Of a stretch of 64,000 nucleotides of DNA, positions 8,030-16,446 are shown one piece after another. Origin of the DNA: QHVT01 sp036399015 (GTDB lineage Bacteria; Acidobacteriota; Thermoanaerobaculia; Gp7-AA8). How positions within the stretch are numbered: the first letter of the stretch is position 1; the number at the start of each line of letters is the position of its first letter. The translations under genes were made by a program, and so were the position numbers. The notes below the pieces were generated by a model, which was not told where the DNA came from, did not search any database, and saw only the letters and a program-made list of their open reading frames with translations. The stretch lies in assembly GCA_036399015.1 (NCBI GenBank), contig DASWNW010000038.1, forward strand, positions 1 through 64,000, written 5' to 3'.

Positions 8030-8227
8030 GGGACGAGCTCCATTCAAGTGACTGCGTGGCGTCGGAGCGTGGACAGAGCGGCCTTGCGATCATGTCACGA
8101 TTTCACCGCATACGGCAATTAATCCCGAATCGTTGCCGGTCCGGAAACGGCGGGCGCATTTCCGGCGAGGAAACGTTTGTCTCCCGCGTCACCTCATGTG
8201 GCGGGTGACGTGCATCATCCTCGAAGC

Positions 8228-8596
8228 ATGTACGGTCGACTCCTGAGGCAACTGCGCGAATCGAAGGGCCGTGCCCAGGCCGAGGTCGCCCGGAGCGCCG
8301 GGATCTCCCCCGCGCAATTGGCGAGGCTGGAGACGAATCAGCGGGGTCTGTACGTCGACGACTTCGTGAACATCGCGGCCGTGCTGGGCGAGAAGGCGGG
8401 GAACCTCCTGCCGAACGACCTCGGCGAGATCGGCCATCTGAAGCCGCTGATCGACCGCCTGAGCTCCGTCCGTCCCGAGTATCTCGCCCGCGTCACCGCC
8501 ATCATCACCAAGGTGGTCCTGCTCACCGAAGAGGTGGCGGCGCCGGTGCTGATCCCGGCCGTGCAGCCGGCCAGGCCGCGCAAGGGCCGCAGGTGA
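8228..8596 (+). CDS. XRE-family helix-turn-helix regulator
   Basis: A protein of about 122 aa with an N-terminal Cro/C1-type HTH: LLRQLRESKGRAQAEVARSA, then GISPAQLARLETNQRG. The remainder is helical and ends in a basic PRKGRR tail. ATG 8228 places the HTH at the very start; a TTG at 8177 preceded by GAGGA is an alternative adding 17 residues. Its stop overlaps the next small ORF (GTGA), which is followed by the KaiC-like gene, so the three probably form one transcript. Target genes are unknown. Confidence 0.85.
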   Translation: MYGRLLRQLRESKGRAQAEVARSAGISPAQLARLETNQRGLYVDDFVNIAAVLGEKAGNLLPNDLGEIGHLKPLIDRLSSVRPEYLARVTAIITKVVLLTEEVAAPVLIPAVQPARPRKGRR

Positions 8597-8802
8597 TCCG
8601 GATCAAGGCAGGGATCGCCGCCTGGTGCCTGCGGCGCAAGGAGACGGCGCCGCCGTCGGCAGCGCGGCCTCTCGCCACCGCCGAGGAGCGCCGCGCCGAG
8701 CTCGCGCGCCGAATGGAGCGACTCGCCGATAGAATGACGGCGCGCCAGCCCGCCTCCCTCGGCCCGAAGATCAGCCTCGGACGGCGGCGGCAGTCGCGGT
8801 GA
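8593..8802 (+). CDS. small basic protein between XRE regulator and KaiC-like ATPase
   Basis: A 69-aa ORF starting with GTG in a 4-bp overlap with the XRE gene stop and ending 4 bp before the KaiC-like start. It is rich in R and A, with a predicted amphipathic helix (EERRAELARRMERLADRM). I do not recognise a family. Support comes from placement (coupling on both sides) rather than from motifs, so it could also be a spacer. Confidence 0.5.
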   Translation: MIRIKAGIAAWCLRRKETAPPSAARPLATAEERRAELARRMERLADRMTARQPASLGPKISLGRRRQSR

Positions 8803-8806
8803 CGTG

Positions 8807-10276
8807 ATGCTCGATCAAATAGCACCGACCGGAATCGCCGGTCTCGACGAAGTACTCCGCGGCGGATTCCCCGCGCATCAGATGTACTTCATCCAGGGAG
8901 ACCCGGGCGCCGGCAAGACCACCCTCTCCTTCCAGTTCCTGCTCGAGGGGGTGCGGCGCGGCGAGAAGACGCTGTACGTCACGCTCTCCGCCTCCTCGCG
9001 CGACCTGGCCCGCGTGGCGCGGTCGCACGGCTGGACGCTCGACGGCATCGACATCTACGAGCAGTTCCAGACGTCGACCTCCTCCGACACCACGATCTTC
9101 CGGCCGGCCGAGATCGAGCTGGCCAAGACCGTCAAGGCGATCCTCGACGCCATCGACGCCCGCCAGCCGGACCGGGTGGTCATCGACTCGCTGGCCGAGA
9201 TCCGGCTCCTCTCCGAAAGCGCCCTGCGCTACCGCAAGCAGTTGCTCACGCTGAAGGAGTTCTTTCGCGACCGGCAGATCACTGCGCTCGTGCTCGACGA
9301 CCGGTCGGTGTCGGCGCGCGACTCCGAGGTGCAGGGGCTCGCGGAAGGGGTGATCGTCCTCTGCGCCTCCGCGCCGATGTACGGCAACACGCGGCGGCGG
9401 CTGGAAGTGGTGAAGATGCGCAGCGTCGCCTTCCGCGGCGGCTTCCACGATTTCACGATCGAGAAAGGCGGGATCACCATCTTCCCGCGGCTGAGCGCGG
9501 GAGAGCATCGCTCCAGCCCGCACGAGGGCCTCATCCGCAGCGGGATCGGGGAGATGGACGCGCTGGTCGGCGGCGGCCTCGAACGGGGCACCACCACGAT
9601 GATCATGGGCCCTGCAGGCGTCGGGAAGTCGTCGCTCGCGCTGCAGTTCGCCACCACCGCCGCGGCCGCGGGGGAGCGGGTCGCGTTCTTCATCTTCGAA
9701 GAACACCGCAGCGTGTTTCTGAAGCGGGCGGCGTCGCTCGGGTTCGACCTGCCGAAGCTGATCGAGGCGGGGCGCATGCTGGTGCACCAGATCGATCCGG
9801 CGGAGATGTCGGCGGGAGAGTTCGCGTATGCGATCCGGACGGCGGTCGAGCAGGACGAGAGCTCGCTAGTCATCATCGACAGCCTGAACGGCTACTTCAA
9901 CGCGATGCCGGAGGAGCACTTCCTGACGCTCCACCTGCACGAGCTGCTCAGCTATCTCGCCGACGCCGGCGTGTCGACGATCCTGATCGTGTCGCAGCAC
10001 GGCGCGCTCGGCCACGTCTCCTCGCCGGTGGACGTGAGCTATCTCGCCGACGCCGTGATCCTGCTGCGGTATTACGAGACGCGGGGGGCGTTCCGCCGCG
10101 CCATCTCGATGCTGAAGAAGCGCACCAGCGTGCACGAGCAGAGCGTGCGCGACTACGAGCTCACGGGGCACGGTGTACGGGTCGGGAAGGTCCTGGAGGA
10201 GTTCCGGGGCATCCTCTCCGGCATGCAGTCGACCGACGCGCCGGCGACCCTGCCGCGGCCGGAACCGGTGCCCTGA
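8807..10276 (+). CDS. double-domain KaiC/RAD55-type ATPase
   Basis: A protein of about 489 aa with two tandem RecA-like KaiC domains. The first has Walker A GDPGAGKTT near residue 32 and Walker B RVVIDSL near 124; the second has GPAGVGKSS near 269 and Walker B SLVIIDSL. Each domain opens with the KaiC-like GIxxLDxxLxGG / GIGEMDALVGGG signature. Length is close to KaiC, but there is no KaiA or KaiB nearby, and the C-terminal loop differs, so a circadian role is not implied. Such stand-alone ATPases often act with histidine kinases, and one lies immediately downstream in convergent orientation (3 bp apart). Confidence 0.92.
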   Translation: MLDQIAPTGIAGLDEVLRGGFPAHQMYFIQGDPGAGKTTLSFQFLLEGVRRGEKTLYVTLSASSRDLARVARSHGWTLDGIDIYEQFQTSTSSDTTIFRPAEIELAKTVKAILDAIDARQPDRVVIDSLAEIRLLSESALRYRKQLLTLKEFFRDRQITALVLDDRSVSARDSEVQGLAEGVIVLCASAPMYGNTRRRLEVVKMRSVAFRGGFHDFTIEKGGITIFPRLSAGEHRSSPHEGLIRSGIGEMDALVGGGLERGTTTMIMGPAGVGKSSLALQFATTAAAAGERVAFFIFEEHRSVFLKRAASLGFDLPKLIEAGRMLVHQIDPAEMSAGEFAYAIRTAVEQDESSLVIIDSLNGYFNAMPEEHFLTLHLHELLSYLADAGVSTILIVSQHGALGHVSSPVDVSYLADAVILLRYYETRGAFRRAISMLKKRTSVHEQSVRDYELTGHGVRVGKVLEEFRGILSGMQSTDAPATLPRPEPVP

Positions 10277-10279
10277 ACG

Positions 10280-11488
10280 TCAGTCCGCCGGCCCCCCGGG
10301 GTGCAACGGCAGCGAGACGACGAACTCCGAACCCTTCCCGAGCCCCTCGCTGAACGCCTCGATCGTGCCGCCGTGGCTCTCGACGAGATGCCGCACGATG
10401 GCGAGCCCGAGGCCGAGGCCTCCATGCGCTTTCGCCGTCCCCCCCTCGGCCTGACGATAGCGCTCGAAGACGTGCGGCAGCAGCTCGGCCGACATGCCTT
10501 CGCCGTTGTCGCGGACCCGCATCACGGCCAGGTTCCCGTCGCGCACCAGCGAGACGTGCACCGAGCCTCCGGCGGGAGTGAACTTGATGGCGTTGGAGAT
10601 GAGGTTCCAGCCGACCTGCTGGAAGCGGCTGTCGTCCGCCCATGCATACAGCGGCTCGGACGGCACGTCCACGGTGAGGCCGATGTCGTGCTGCGCGGCG
10701 GCCGGGAGGAACGTGGCCACGACGTTCCGGACGAGCGGCGTCAGCTCCACGAGCGCGGGGGCGATCATGATCTTGCCGGCGATGATCTTCGAGACGTCCA
10801 TCAGGTCCTCGACGATGTGCGCCTGCACCTTCGTGCTCGACTCGATCATCGACAAGGCCATCGCGGCGTCGTCGGGACCGAGGTCGCCCGCCTTGAGCAT
10901 CTCGATCCAGCCGCGGATGGCGGTCATCGGGGAGCGCAGCTCGTGGCCGAGCGTGGCCAGGAACTCGTCTTTCGCGCGGGTCGCCTCCTCGGCGGCGCGC
11001 GCGATCTCGACCGCGGAGGCGGCGAGCTCGTCGAGCAGCCGCTCGACCTGGTACTGCCGGCGACGGCTGCGCAGCGCCGCCTCGGTGGCCGAGAGGAAGG
11101 TGGCGATGCCGAGCGGCCGCTCGAGCAGGACCAGTTGCGCGCTCGAGCCCAGGAGGCCGGTGAGGGGGAACGAAGAGCCGTCGACGCTGCCGCCGAGGAT
11201 CAGGATCGGAATCTCCGACCACGACGCCTGGCGGTCGAGCACCTCCCGCAGCACCGCCAACGCGTCCGTGTCCTCGAACGCCTCGGAGGCAAGCAGGACC
11301 ACGCCGGCGCCCGCCTCCAGCTCGCGCGCGAGCGCGGCCAGTCCGCCGGCGATCTGCACCGTATGGCCGCGTTCCTCGAGGACCTGCGCGATCAGCGGCC
11401 CGTCGTCCGCCGTCGGCGTGAAGACGAGGATGCGCTCCGCGAGCAAAGTCGCCGCCGGCGTCCGTTCGTCCATGGAGGGGGGAACCAT
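10280..11488 (-). CDS. histidine kinase with degenerate N-terminal receiver domain
   Basis: A cytoplasmic kinase of about 402 aa. Residues from about ERILVFTPTADDGPLIAQVL have receiver-domain topology, but the phospho-acceptor strand reads VVLLASEAF with no aspartate. A helical linker leads to HisKA (KDEFLATLGHELRSPMTAIRG, catalytic His) and HATPase_c with N box NLISNAIKF and G boxes DNGEGM and GLGLGLAIV. No membrane segment. Start is uncertain: ATG 11488 or ATG 11473, neither with a good ribosome site. It converges on the KaiC-like gene, which suggests functional pairing. Confidence 0.88.
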   Translation of the reverse strand: MVPPSMDERTPAATLLAERILVFTPTADDGPLIAQVLEERGHTVQIAGGLAALARELEAGAGVVLLASEAFEDTDALAVLREVLDRQASWSEIPILILGGSVDGSSFPLTGLLGSSAQLVLLERPLGIATFLSATEAALRSRRRQYQVERLLDELAASAVEIARAAEEATRAKDEFLATLGHELRSPMTAIRGWIEMLKAGDLGPDDAAMALSMIESSTKVQAHIVEDLMDVSKIIAGKIMIAPALVELTPLVRNVVATFLPAAAQHDIGLTVDVPSEPLYAWADDSRFQQVGWNLISNAIKFTPAGGSVHVSLVRDGNLAVMRVRDNGEGMSAELLPHVFERYRQAEGGTAKAHGGLGLGLAIVRHLVESHGGTIEAFSEGLGKGSEFVVSLPLHPGGPAD

Positions 11489-11590
11489 GAACGAGAGTGT
11501 TGCAAGGAGGTATCCAGCGATGAGCGCGGCGCGGAATGCCGGGCGGTGGTACAGTCGGCAGCACGTCGGCTTGCCGAGGAAAGAGGTCTC

Positions 11591-11857
11591 ATGAGCATTC
11601 TGCTGTGGATCATCGTCGGACTCGTCGCGGGTGTCCTGGCGTCGCTGGTCATGGGCGGCACCGGTTACGGCATCGTCGGGGACATCATCATCGGCATCGT
11701 CGGCGCCTTCGTCGGAGGGTGGCTGTTCGCGAAGCTCGGCGTCTCCTCGCCGCTCTCCGGGTTGCCAGGCACGATATTCGTGGCCTTCATAGGCGCGGTG
11801 GTGCTGCTGTTCCTCCTGCGCCTGCTGCGCGGCGGCATCGGCGGCCGGCGAAGATAG
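11591..11857 (+). CDS. GlsB/YeaQ/YmgE family membrane protein
   Basis: An 88-aa, very hydrophobic protein with three transmembrane segments and the glycine-rich pattern of the transglycosylase-associated family: LLWIIVGLVAGVLASLVMG, then GIVGDIIIGIVGAFVGGWLF, then a third helix and a short basic RRR tail. GAGG precedes ATG 11591. Members are stress-induced inner-membrane proteins of unclear mechanism. It is divergent from the histidine kinase gene, about 100 bp away, and followed by the amidohydrolase. Confidence 0.92.
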   Translation: MSILLWIIVGLVAGVLASLVMGGTGYGIVGDIIIGIVGAFVGGWLFAKLGVSSPLSGLPGTIFVAFIGAVVLLFLLRLLRGGIGGRRR

Positions 11858-11888
11858 CGCGCGCGAAGCTCCCGTGCTCCGCCGCGTC

Positions 11889-13412
11889 ATGAAGTACCTC
11901 AAGCGGACGCTCGCCGCCCTGCTGATTCTGGTCGCGGCGCTCGTGCTCCTCTTCGCGGTCGGCGTGCTCTGGCCGCAGGAGCGGCTGGAGGCGGTGCGCA
12001 CGCGGACGCCGGTGGCGTTCGTCCACGCCACGGTGATCGACGTGCGGTCGGGGAGCGCGCAGCCGGGGCGCACCGTCGTCGTTTCGGATGGTCGCATCCG
12101 GACCGTCGCGGCCGATGAGACGGCGCCGCTGCCGGCCGATGCGCGGGTCGTCGACGCGCGCGGCAAGTACCTCATTCCGGCGCTGTGGGACATGCACACC
12201 CACGTCTTCGCCGTCAGCCCGTTGCTCGACCTGCCGCTGTTCGTCCGCTACGGCGTGACGAACGTGCGCGACATGCAGGGCTGTCCGAAGCCGGGCGACC
12301 CGTTCGTGGCCTGCCGCGACGAGAAGCGGCGCTGGACCGCGGAGGCGGTGGCGGGAGCGCGGGTCGGGCCGCGCGTCGTCGCCTCGACGAGCTGGATGGC
12401 GAACGGACCGGGAATGGCCGCGCGCCTGGGATCGGTGCCGGCGTATTTCGACACGGCCACTCCCGAGCAGGCGCGCCAGTTCGTGCGGCACTTCGCGAAG
12501 GAGGCGGAGGCGATCAAGGTCTACGACTGGATCCCGCGCGACGCCTACCTCGCGCTGGTGGACGAGGCGCGCAAGCTGAAGCTGGACGTCGTCGGCCATC
12601 GTCCGCACGCCGTCAGCGCCATCGAGGCGGCGGCGAACCAGAAGAGCATCGAGCACGCGCGCTTCCTCCTGCACGAGTCGTTCGCCGGCAGCGCGGAGCT
12701 GCGCGCGCGGCCCCGCGCGGCGTGGAAGGAAGACCGCCGCCGGATGGTCGAGGAGCACGATCCGCGGATGGCGCAGGCGATCTTCGCCGCGATGAAGCAG
12801 CACGGCACCTGGTACGTGCCGACGCATCTCACGCGCTGGTCGGACGCCTACGCCGGCGATCCGTCGGTGCGCGAGGACGCGCTGCTCCGGTATCTCCATC
12901 CGCTCATGAAACGGCAGTGGCTCGAGGACATCGACGAGCTGCTGGCCGAAAACCCGTCCCCCGAGGCGCAGGAGTCGTACAGACGGTTTTACCGGAAGGG
13001 GCTGGAGCTCACCGGGGAGGCGCATCGCGCCGGCGTGAAGGTGCTGGCCGGCACCGACTACATCGTCGCCGGCGCCGACCTCCATCGCGAGCTGCAGCAG
13101 TTGTCGCTGGCCGGCCTCGAGCCGGCCGCGATCCTCCGGGCGGCGACGATTCATCCGGCCGAGTACTTTGGCCTGCAGGAGCAGTACGGGACGGTCGAAG
13201 CGGGAAAGGTCGCCGACCTGGTGCTGCTCGACGCCAACCCGCTGGACGACATCCGGAACACGGAGAAGACCTCCGCGGTCGTGTTCAACGGGAACCTCTA
13301 CGACTGGGCGGCGCTGGAGCGCATTGCGGAGTACGTCGAGCGCCAAGCCGGAAGCTGGTCGGCCGGGTGCAAAATCGTCTGGCGGTTTCTCAAGAATCCC
13401 GCCGGATACTGA
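11889..13412 (+). CDS. membrane-anchored amidohydrolase
   Basis: A protein of about 507 aa. Residues 5-30 form a signal anchor (LAALLILVAALVLLFAVGVL). The metal-dependent hydrolase domain shows the HxH motif in WDMHTH, later metal-site candidates GHRPH and EHARF, and the GTDYIVAG aspartate, as in imidazolonepropionase/prolidase-like exported amidohydrolases. The C-terminal ADLVLLDANPLDDIRNT segment is typical of the family. A GTG at 11874 is an alternative start. Substrate is not predictable; dipeptides or N-acyl compounds are usual. It converges on the GGDEF-EAL gene across the 21-bp repeat array. Confidence 0.9.
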   Translation: MKYLKRTLAALLILVAALVLLFAVGVLWPQERLEAVRTRTPVAFVHATVIDVRSGSAQPGRTVVVSDGRIRTVAADETAPLPADARVVDARGKYLIPALWDMHTHVFAVSPLLDLPLFVRYGVTNVRDMQGCPKPGDPFVACRDEKRRWTAEAVAGARVGPRVVASTSWMANGPGMAARLGSVPAYFDTATPEQARQFVRHFAKEAEAIKVYDWIPRDAYLALVDEARKLKLDVVGHRPHAVSAIEAAANQKSIEHARFLLHESFAGSAELRARPRAAWKEDRRRMVEEHDPRMAQAIFAAMKQHGTWYVPTHLTRWSDAYAGDPSVREDALLRYLHPLMKRQWLEDIDELLAENPSPEAQESYRRFYRKGLELTGEAHRAGVKVLAGTDYIVAGADLHRELQQLSLAGLEPAAILRAATIHPAEYFGLQEQYGTVEAGKVADLVLLDANPLDDIRNTEKTSAVVFNGNLYDWAALERIAEYVERQAGSWSAGCKIVWRFLKNPAGY

Positions 13413-13421
13413 GACGGCGCC

Positions 13422-13754
13422 GCCGCGGATGGCATCGATGCCGTCGCGGATGGCAACGTCCCTTCGCGGAAGGCATCGATCCCGTCGTGGAAGGCATTGA
13501 TCCCGTCCCGGAAGGCGTCGATCCCGTCGTGGAAGGCATCAATCCCGTCGTGGAAGGCATCGATCCCGTCGCGGAAGGCATCGATCCCGTCGCGGAAGGC
13601 ATCGGTCCCGTCGTGGAACGCATCGCCCCCGTCCCGGACGGCAACGGTCCCGTCGCGGAAGGCAAAATCCCATCGCGGATGGCAAAATCCCATCGCGGAT
13701 GGCGACGGTCCCGTCCCGGAAGGCATCGATCCCGTCCTGGACGGCAACGGTGCC
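13422..13754. repeat. minisatellite: 16 copies of a 21-bp unit
   Basis: Sixteen tandem units fill the whole gap between the amidohydrolase stop (13412) and the GGDEF-EAL stop (13760). The consensus is GTCGYGGAAGGCATCGATCCC; units 2, 12 and 13 have 20 bp, so three single-base losses sum to one codon. Units vary at the 5th base (c/t), at a GAAGG/GATGG/GACGG site and at ATCGAT/AACGGT. The last unit forms a hairpin GACGGCA-ACGG-TGCCGTC ending near 13757. All six frames are mostly open through the array because the period is a multiple of three. It lacks spacers, so it is not a CRISPR array. Confidence 0.93.
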
Positions 13755-13759
13755 GTCGT

Positions 13760-15859
13760 TCAGCTCACCGGCTGCCGCGCCATGAGCGCCGCCGCGCCGG
13801 CGGGATCGAGCGGGCGGGCGAAATAGAAGCCCTGCGCGTACTCGATGCCGAGTCCCCGCATGCGCTCGGCCTGCTCGGCGGTCTCCAGCCCCTCCACCGT
13901 CACGTTCATCCCCAGCACGCCCGCGAGGCGGGCGATGGTGCGCACGATCTCGTCCACGCGGCGGGTGTCGGCGTCGGTCAGGAACGACCGGTCGATCTTG
14001 AGCATGTCGAACGGGAACTGCCGCAGGGAGCTGAGCGACGAGTAGCCGGTGCCGAAGTCGTCGAGGCTGAGCCCCACGCGCATCTCCCGCAGCGCGTGCA
14101 GGAGGTCGGCGGCGGCGGACGCGTTGTCGATGAGCAGGCTCTCGGTGACCTCGAGGTGCAGCCGCTCCGGCGCGACGCCGCTCGCGCCGATGATTTCCCG
14201 CAGCCGCTCCAGCACGTTCGGATGGAGGAGCTGGCGCGGCGAGAGGTTCACGTGCAGGTCGAGCGTTCCGCCCGACACCCCGGCGTCGTCCCACTCCTTC
14301 ATCTGCCGCAGCGCCTCGCGCAGCACCCACTCCCCGATCGGCACGATCAGCCCCGTCTCCTCCGCCACCGAGACGATCTCCTGCGCGGAGATGAGCGACT
14401 CGCCGCGCTGCCAGCGCACCAGCGCCTCGAAGCCGGTCATCGCGCCGCTGCCGAGGTCGAAGAGCGGCTGGTAGTGGACGCGCAGCTCGCCGCGGTCGAT
14501 GGCGCGGCGGAGGTCGGTCTCGAACTCCAGCAGCGCCACCGTGCGCTCGTGCATCGCCGTGTCGAAGACCTCGTGGCGCGCCTTGCCGCGGGCCTTGGCG
14601 CGGTACATGGCGATGTCGGCGTCGCGCAGCACGTCCTGCGGGTTGCCGTAGCCGGTGGTGCTGACGGCGATGCCGATGCTGACGGTGGTGAAGATCTCGT
14701 GTCCGCCGAGCTGGAACGGGTCGACGAGCGCCTCCTCGATGCGCAGCGCGGCGCGGACGGTGTCGGCGACGTGCTCGACGCTCTCGACCAGCACCGCGAA
14801 CTCGTCGCCGCCGAGGCGGGCGATGGTGTCGCTGGAGCGGGTGGTGTCGGTGAGCCGCCGCGCCACGGCCACCAGCAGCTCGTCGCCGACCACGTGGCCG
14901 AGGCTGTCGTTGACGAGCTTGAAGCGGTCGAGGTCGAGGAAGAGCACGGCGAAGAAAGACTCGGGATGGCGGCGCTGCACCTCGATGGCGCGCTGCAGGC
15001 GGTCCATGAAGAGGGCGCGGTTCGGCAGCCCGGTGAGCGCGTCGTGGAAGGCGTCGTGGGTGAGCCGCTCCACCGCCACCCTCCGCTCGGTGACGTCGGT
15101 CATGGAGCCGGCGATGCGGGTGGCGTTGCCGGCGGCGTCGCGCACGGCCAGGCCGCGGCTGAGCATCCAGCGCCAGGTGCCGTCGCGGCACTGCATGCGG
15201 TGCTCGTGTTCGAGGTGCGGCGTGAGTCCGCGCAGGTGCAGCTCGAGCGTGGAGCGGAGGATCTCGGCGTCGTCGGGATGGACGCGCGCCAGCCATTCGT
15301 CGGGCGAGCCGCCGATCTCCTCCTCGCCGTGGCCGAGCATGCTCTTCCAGCGGGGCGAGTAGTGGACCTCGTTCTCGCGCAGGTCCCACACCCAGAGGCC
15401 GTCGTTGGCGCCGCGGGCGGAGAGGGCGTAGCGCTCCTCGCTCTCGCGGAGGGCGCGGAGTGTGCGGCTCTGTTCCAGCGCGTAGCGGATGGAGCGTTCG
15501 AGGAGCGCGGCGTCGATGGTGCCCTTGACGAGGTAGTCGGCCGCGCCGACGCGCATGGCGGCGAGGTCGGTGTCGCCGCCTCCCTGGCCGGTGAGGAGGA
15601 TCATCGGCGCGGTGACGCCGAGCTCGCGCGCGTGGCGCAGCAGCTCCAGGCCGTCGTGCTCGCCGAGGCGGTAGTCGATGAGGCAGACGTCGTGGGTGCT
15701 CGTCGCCAGCGCGGCCACGGCCTCGTCGAAGGAGGAGATCCACTCCAGCTCGAACCGGGTGCGCTTCGCGTCGGACAGGAGCGCGCGCGTGAGGACGAAG
15801 TCGTCCTCGTCATCCTCGACGAGGAGCAGCCGGACCGGACGATCGTCGTGGTCAGTCAA
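13760..15859 (-). CDS. response regulator with PAS, GGDEF and EAL domains
   Basis: A 699-aa cyclic-di-GMP enzyme. An N-terminal receiver domain has phospho-acceptor Asp62 (CLIDYRLG), acidic EDDEDD at 15-20 and the conserved K112 region. A PAS domain covers about 140-260, then GGDEF with an intact motif at 350-354, then EAL with the EALVRW motif from 478 and the later DDFGTGYSSLS segment. Both catalytic signatures are intact, so it could be bifunctional. Translation appears to start at TTG 15859, overlapping the stop of the single-domain response regulator, which supports one operon with the upstream kinase. It probably relays kinase signals to c-di-GMP levels. Confidence 0.9.
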   Translation of the reverse strand: MTDHDDRPVRLLLVEDDEDDFVLTRALLSDAKRTRFELEWISSFDEAVAALATSTHDVCLIDYRLGEHDGLELLRHARELGVTAPMILLTGQGGGDTDLAAMRVGAADYLVKGTIDAALLERSIRYALEQSRTLRALRESEERYALSARGANDGLWVWDLRENEVHYSPRWKSMLGHGEEEIGGSPDEWLARVHPDDAEILRSTLELHLRGLTPHLEHEHRMQCRDGTWRWMLSRGLAVRDAAGNATRIAGSMTDVTERRVAVERLTHDAFHDALTGLPNRALFMDRLQRAIEVQRRHPESFFAVLFLDLDRFKLVNDSLGHVVGDELLVAVARRLTDTTRSSDTIARLGGDEFAVLVESVEHVADTVRAALRIEEALVDPFQLGGHEIFTTVSIGIAVSTTGYGNPQDVLRDADIAMYRAKARGKARHEVFDTAMHERTVALLEFETDLRRAIDRGELRVHYQPLFDLGSGAMTGFEALVRWQRGESLISAQEIVSVAEETGLIVPIGEWVLREALRQMKEWDDAGVSGGTLDLHVNLSPRQLLHPNVLERLREIIGASGVAPERLHLEVTESLLIDNASAAADLLHALREMRVGLSLDDFGTGYSSLSSLRQFPFDMLKIDRSFLTDADTRRVDEIVRTIARLAGVLGMNVTVEGLETAEQAERMRGLGIEYAQGFYFARPLDPAGAAALMARQPVS

Positions 15860-16310
15860 TGTGGTCGGGAGGCAGCTCGACGATCTCGATCCAGTAGCGG
15901 CCGAGGTCGCGCATCACGGTGACGAGGCCCTCGAAGCTGACCGGCTTGGTGATGAACGAGTTCGCGCCGAGGTCGTAGGTGCGGTAGACGTCCTCTTCGG
16001 CCTTGGAGGTGGTGAGTACGACCACCGGGATGCGGCGCAGGTCGGGATCGGCCTTGATCTCCCGCAGCGCCTCGCGGCCGTCCTTGCGGGGCATGTTGAG
16101 GTCGAGCAGGATCAGGCCCGGCGTCGGCGCGGCCCCGGGCTCCGCGTAGCGCCCGCGGCGATAGAGGTAGTCGAGCAGCTCCTCGCCGTCCTCGACGAAG
16201 CGGAGGTCGTTCACCACCCGGCTCGCCTCCAGTGCGTCGGCGGCGAGCATCCGGTCCTCCTCGTCGTCGTCGGCGAGCAGGATGATGATGGGGCGGCCGT
16301 GAGGGTTCAT
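15852..16310 (-). CDS. single-domain response regulator (Rcp1-like)
   Basis: A 152-aa receiver-only protein. It has the DDDEEDR acidic cluster, phospho-acceptor Asp in LILLDLNMPRKDGREAL, T/S in VVLTTSKAEED and the lysine in FITKPVSFEG. The longer beta4-alpha4 arrangement matches Rcp1-type regulators that pair with phytochrome-like kinases. The kinase encoded just upstream (16447-18201) has the HDLQEPLRK phytochrome-type H box, so it is the likely partner. Start ATG 16310 is chosen because upstream in-frame sequence is the inverted heptamer repeat. Its stop overlaps the GGDEF-EAL start. Confidence 0.93.
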   Translation of the reverse strand: MNPHGRPIIILLADDDEEDRMLAADALEASRVVNDLRFVEDGEELLDYLYRRGRYAEPGAAPTPGLILLDLNMPRKDGREALREIKADPDLRRIPVVVLTTSKAEEDVYRTYDLGANSFITKPVSFEGLVTVMRDLGRYWIEIVELPPDHID

Positions 16311-16340
16311 CGCTATTTCTGTCTCCCTTTCGCGGGCCGA

Positions 16341-16440
16341 ATTGAAAATTGAAAATTGAAAATTGAAAAGCGGAGAGGGGCTGCCACGCGTGCTGCAAGT
16401 GACGGTCCGATCTTTCAATTTTCAATTTTCAATTTTCAAT
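16341..16440. repeat. inverted pair of four-copy heptamer arrays
   Basis: Left arm: ATTGAAA repeated four times at 16341-16368. Right arm: TTTCAAT repeated four times at 16413-16440. The arms are perfect reverse complements (28 bp each) around a 44-bp GC-rich core. The element is strongly AT-rich in a GC-rich genome and sits between the kinase stop (16447) and the response-regulator start (16310), inside what is otherwise one operon. In RNA it can form a long A/U hairpin. It belongs structurally with the elements at 50746, 47337 and 62357. Confidence 0.93.
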
Positions 16441-16446
16441 TCCTCT

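Noticed and set aside
8807..10276. Circadian KaiABC system
   Set aside because: No KaiA or KaiB is present; double-domain KaiC homologues are widespread without clock function.
13298..13747. Repeat-encoded protein on the minus strand (DGIDAF-type repeats)
   Set aside because: All six frames are similarly open because the unit is 21 bp; no signal, ribosome site or flanking unique coding sequence supports a gene.
13422..13754. CRISPR array
   Set aside because: Units are contiguous 20-21-mers with no unique spacers, and no cas genes are present.
12185..15922. Plus-strand frame of 1245 codons across amidohydrolase, repeat and GGDEF-EAL
   Set aside because: It runs through two genes in wrong frame or strand and through the 21-bp array, which is open in all frames. 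No domain is recognisable.
16341..16440. Terminal inverted repeats of an insertion sequence
   Set aside because: Only 44 bp lie between the arms, no target duplication is evident, and the arms are simple heptamer arrays.
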